Shown here: positions 62,179 through 64,000 of the stretch, one piece after another | How the letters are laid out: each line of letters opens with the position of its first letter | How positions within the stretch are numbered: the first letter of the stretch is position 1 | Source of the DNA: Bacillota bacterium | GTDB taxonomy: Bacteria > Bacillota > Clostridia > Oscillospirales > Oscillospiraceae | Length of the DNA stretch: 64,000 nucleotides | Assembly (NCBI GenBank): GCA_023386265.1 | Contig: JAEWKA010000002.1 | Location: 372,001 to 436,000 of the forward strand | Direction: 5' to 3' | Notes under the pieces: generated by a model | Databases searched by the model: none | Seen by the model: only the letters and a program-made list of their open reading frames with translations | Told to the model about the DNA's origin: nothing | Made by a program: the position numbers and the translations under genes

Positions 62179-64000
62179 ATGAAATACGGATACTTCGACG
62201 ATCAGAGACGTGAATATGTTATCACGACGCCCAAGACGCCGCTTCCCTGGATCAACTATCTTGGGAGTCAGGACTTTTTTTCTCTGATATCCAACACCGG
62301 TGGCGGCTACAGCTTTTATAAGGACGCAAAGCTGCTTCGACTGACGCGTTATCGCTATAACGACAGCTCTTTTGACAGTAACGGGCACTACTACTATATC
62401 AAGGACGGAGAAACCGTTTGGAATCCCGGCTGGCAGCCCACTCAGACGGTTCTTGACAGCTATGAATGCCGTCACGGTCTGGGCTACAGCGTTTTCGAGA
62501 GCAGAAAAAACAATGTTTCCGCTCGTCAGGAGGTCTTCGTCCCGCTGGATTCACCCTGTGAACTGACAAGACTGACCATTACCAATACCGGCGAAACGGC
62601 AAAATCTCTGGAGATATTCAGTCTGGTGGAATTCTGCCTTTGGAACGCGCTGGATGATATGACGAACTTCCAACGCAACTTTTCACTTGGCGAAACTGAG
62701 ATTGAGGGCAGTGCCATCTATCATAAAACCGAGTATCGCGAACGCCGGAACCACTATGCAGTTTTTGCGGTTAACGCTCCGCTTACGGGCTTTGACACGG
62801 ACAGAGAAGCTTTCTGCGGAGCGTACCGCGGCTTTGCGAATCCCGAAACGGTATTTGAGGGTGAAAGCCGCTCTTCAATTGCCCACGGCTGGGCGCCTGT
62901 CGGGAGCCACCATCTCCATGTTGAACTTGAACCCTCAGAGACACGCAGTTACATATTTGTTCTCGGTTTCTGCGAGAACGAGGAAAGCGAAAAATTTGTG
63001 GCCCCCGGCGTTATCAATAAAGCACCGGCGGAGGCATTAATGAACAAATACCGCACCGATGCGCAGTTTGACGAGGCGTTTGCAGCACTGGGCGATTACT
63101 GGACGAAGCTCTTATCAAAGTTTGCCCTAAAAAGCGACGATGAACGCTTGGATAGGGTGGTGAACATCTGGAATCAATATCAGTGCATGGTCACCTTCAA
63201 TATGAGCCGCAGCGCAAGCTACTTTGAAAGCGGTTTGGGTCGTGGCATGGGCTTTCGAGACTCCTGTCAGGATATTCTGGGCTTTGTGCACCTGCTGCCT
63301 GAACGCGCGCGAGAACGCATTCTCGATATAGCGGCGACCCAGTTTTCGGATGGCAGCGCCTATCATCAGTATCAGCCGCTCACAAAGAAGGGAAATCTTG
63401 ATGTGGGCAGCGGCTTTAACGACGATCCTCTGTGGCTCATCGCTTGTGTTTCAGCCTATCTGCGTGAAACAGGTGACTTCTCAATTTTGGATGAGCCCTG
63501 CGCCTTTGACAGCGACGAGACGAACAAGGCTCCTATGCAGGAGCATCTGCGCCGCAGTTTTCGCTTTACCGTAACTCACAAGGGACCACATGGTCTGCCG
63601 CTTATCGGGAGGGCCGATTGGAATGACTGCCTGAATTTGAACTGCTTTTCAAAGGAACCCGGCGAAAGTTTCCAGACCTCCGGGCCGTCAGAGGGACCCG
63701 TAGCCGAAAGCGTGTTCATTGCAGGTTTGTTTGTTAAATCCGGCTACGAATTTTCGGATATTTGCCAGCATATGGGTCTTTCAGAGGAGGTGACCGAGGT
63801 TCTCCGTGAAGTGTCCATCATGGAAAAAACCGTTCTGGACTCGGGCTGGGACGGAGAGTGGTTCATAAGAGCCTATGACGCGTTCTCAAAGCCTGTCGGG
63901 AGCAGGGTCTGCGACGAGGGACAGATTTTCATCGAGCCGCAGGGCATGTGCGTCATGGCCGGAATCGGCACCGAAAACGGCCTCGCGGAAAAGGCGCTTC
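62179..64000 (+). CDS. Cellobiose phosphorylase (GH94), partial
   Basis: 607 residues before the window ends. The full enzyme is about 810. GH94 features: [29 protein letters not shown] at the start, [47 protein letters not shown] (about 355), YHQYQPLT, and [11 protein letters not shown] (about 415), the segment where the family's general-acid Asp lies. It splits cellobiose with phosphate to glucose-1-phosphate and glucose in the cytoplasm, saving ATP. AAAGG lies 8 bp before ATG 62179. Divergent from lacI and the sugar importer. Confidence 0.95.
   Translation, partial: MKYGYFDDQRREYVITTPKTPLPWINYLGSQDFFSLISNTGGGYSFYKDAKLLRLTRYRYNDSSFDSNGHYYYIKDGETVWNPGWQPTQTVLDSYECRHGLGYSVFESRKNNVSARQEVFVPLDSPCELTRLTITNTGETAKSLEIFSLVEFCLWNALDDMTNFQRNFSLGETEIEGSAIYHKTEYRERRNHYAVFAVNAPLTGFDTDREAFCGAYRGFANPETVFEGESRSSIAHGWAPVGSHHLHVELEPSETRSYIFVLGFCENEESEKFVAPGVINKAPAEALMNKYRTDAQFDEAFAALGDYWTKLLSKFALKSDDERLDRVVNIWNQYQCMVTFNMSRSASYFESGLGRGMGFRDSCQDILGFVHLLPERARERILDIAATQFSDGSAYHQYQPLTKKGNLDVGSGFNDDPLWLIACVSAYLRETGDFSILDEPCAFDSDETNKAPMQEHLRRSFRFTVTHKGPHGLPLIGRADWNDCLNLNCFSKEPGESFQTSGPSEGPVAESVFIAGLFVKSGYEFSDICQHMGLSEEVTEVLREVSIMEKTVLDSGWDGEWFIRAYDAFSKPVGSRVCDEGQIFIEPQGMCVMAGIGTENGLAEKAL

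Overview
The window looks like chromosomal DNA from an anaerobic, probably spore-forming member of the Clostridia (Oscillospiraceae/Ruminococcaceae-like). This rests on gene content: hybrid-cluster protein with its ferredoxin and Crp/Fnr regulator, [4Fe-4S] aldo/keto reductases, a butyrate-type CoA-transferase, GerW and a YaaH/SleL-like spore-cortex hydrolase, GlpP antitermination, and strong AGGAGG ribosome binding sites with frequent TTG/GTG starts. I saw no rRNA, tRNA or CRISPR array.

Layout. 1-6 kb: a YfcC-type carrier with an M20 peptidase, a 35-residue membrane peptide, a YkvA-like protein, an LOR/SDH-type enzyme, and a Cys-rich protein preceded by an attenuator-like leader. 6.4-17 kb: Tex, malic enzyme, a molybdate/tungstate ABC operon with a divergent HTH-TOBE regulator, a phosphoesterase, small proteins and a DUF4153 membrane protein. 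17-24 kb: RluA and ABC-F genes, an intergenic stretch that may encode an RNA, an aldo/keto reductase coupled to a diguanylate cyclase, and mnmA. 24-32 kb: the hcp locus with a palindromic operator, a DUF2953-GerW fusion, DUF2935, flavin reductase, SDR and TetR genes. 32-40 kb: an 895-residue Fe-S flavoprotein with hypA, then a five-gene cluster (ECF-S, DUF1893, aldo/keto reductase, flavodoxin-like, MerR) behind a textbook MerR-type promoter, then msrAB.

40-48.6 kb holds a glycerol catabolic operon (glpP; FAD dehydrogenases; DUF1667; glpK) with a leader terminator that is a likely GlpP target, then a LysM-GH18 protein and DUF2804. 48.8-50.1 kb is the CoA-transferase. About 50.37-57.32 kb is a mobile element bounded by imperfect inverted repeats. 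It carries two unrelated serine recombinases (the second TnpX-like, with TnpW) and a 969-residue GIY-YIG/SF2-helicase protein whose upstream partner gene survives only as a 29-codon tail. This is the strongest candidate for a poorly described, defence-like system. 57.3-64 kb is a sugar ABC importer with a LacI regulator, divergent from a cellobiose phosphorylase that runs off the window, which points to cellobiose/cellodextrin uptake and phosphorolysis.

All calls are from reading the sequence by eye. No database search was run, so family names are recognition from memory, and promoter, operator and hairpin calls are manual.
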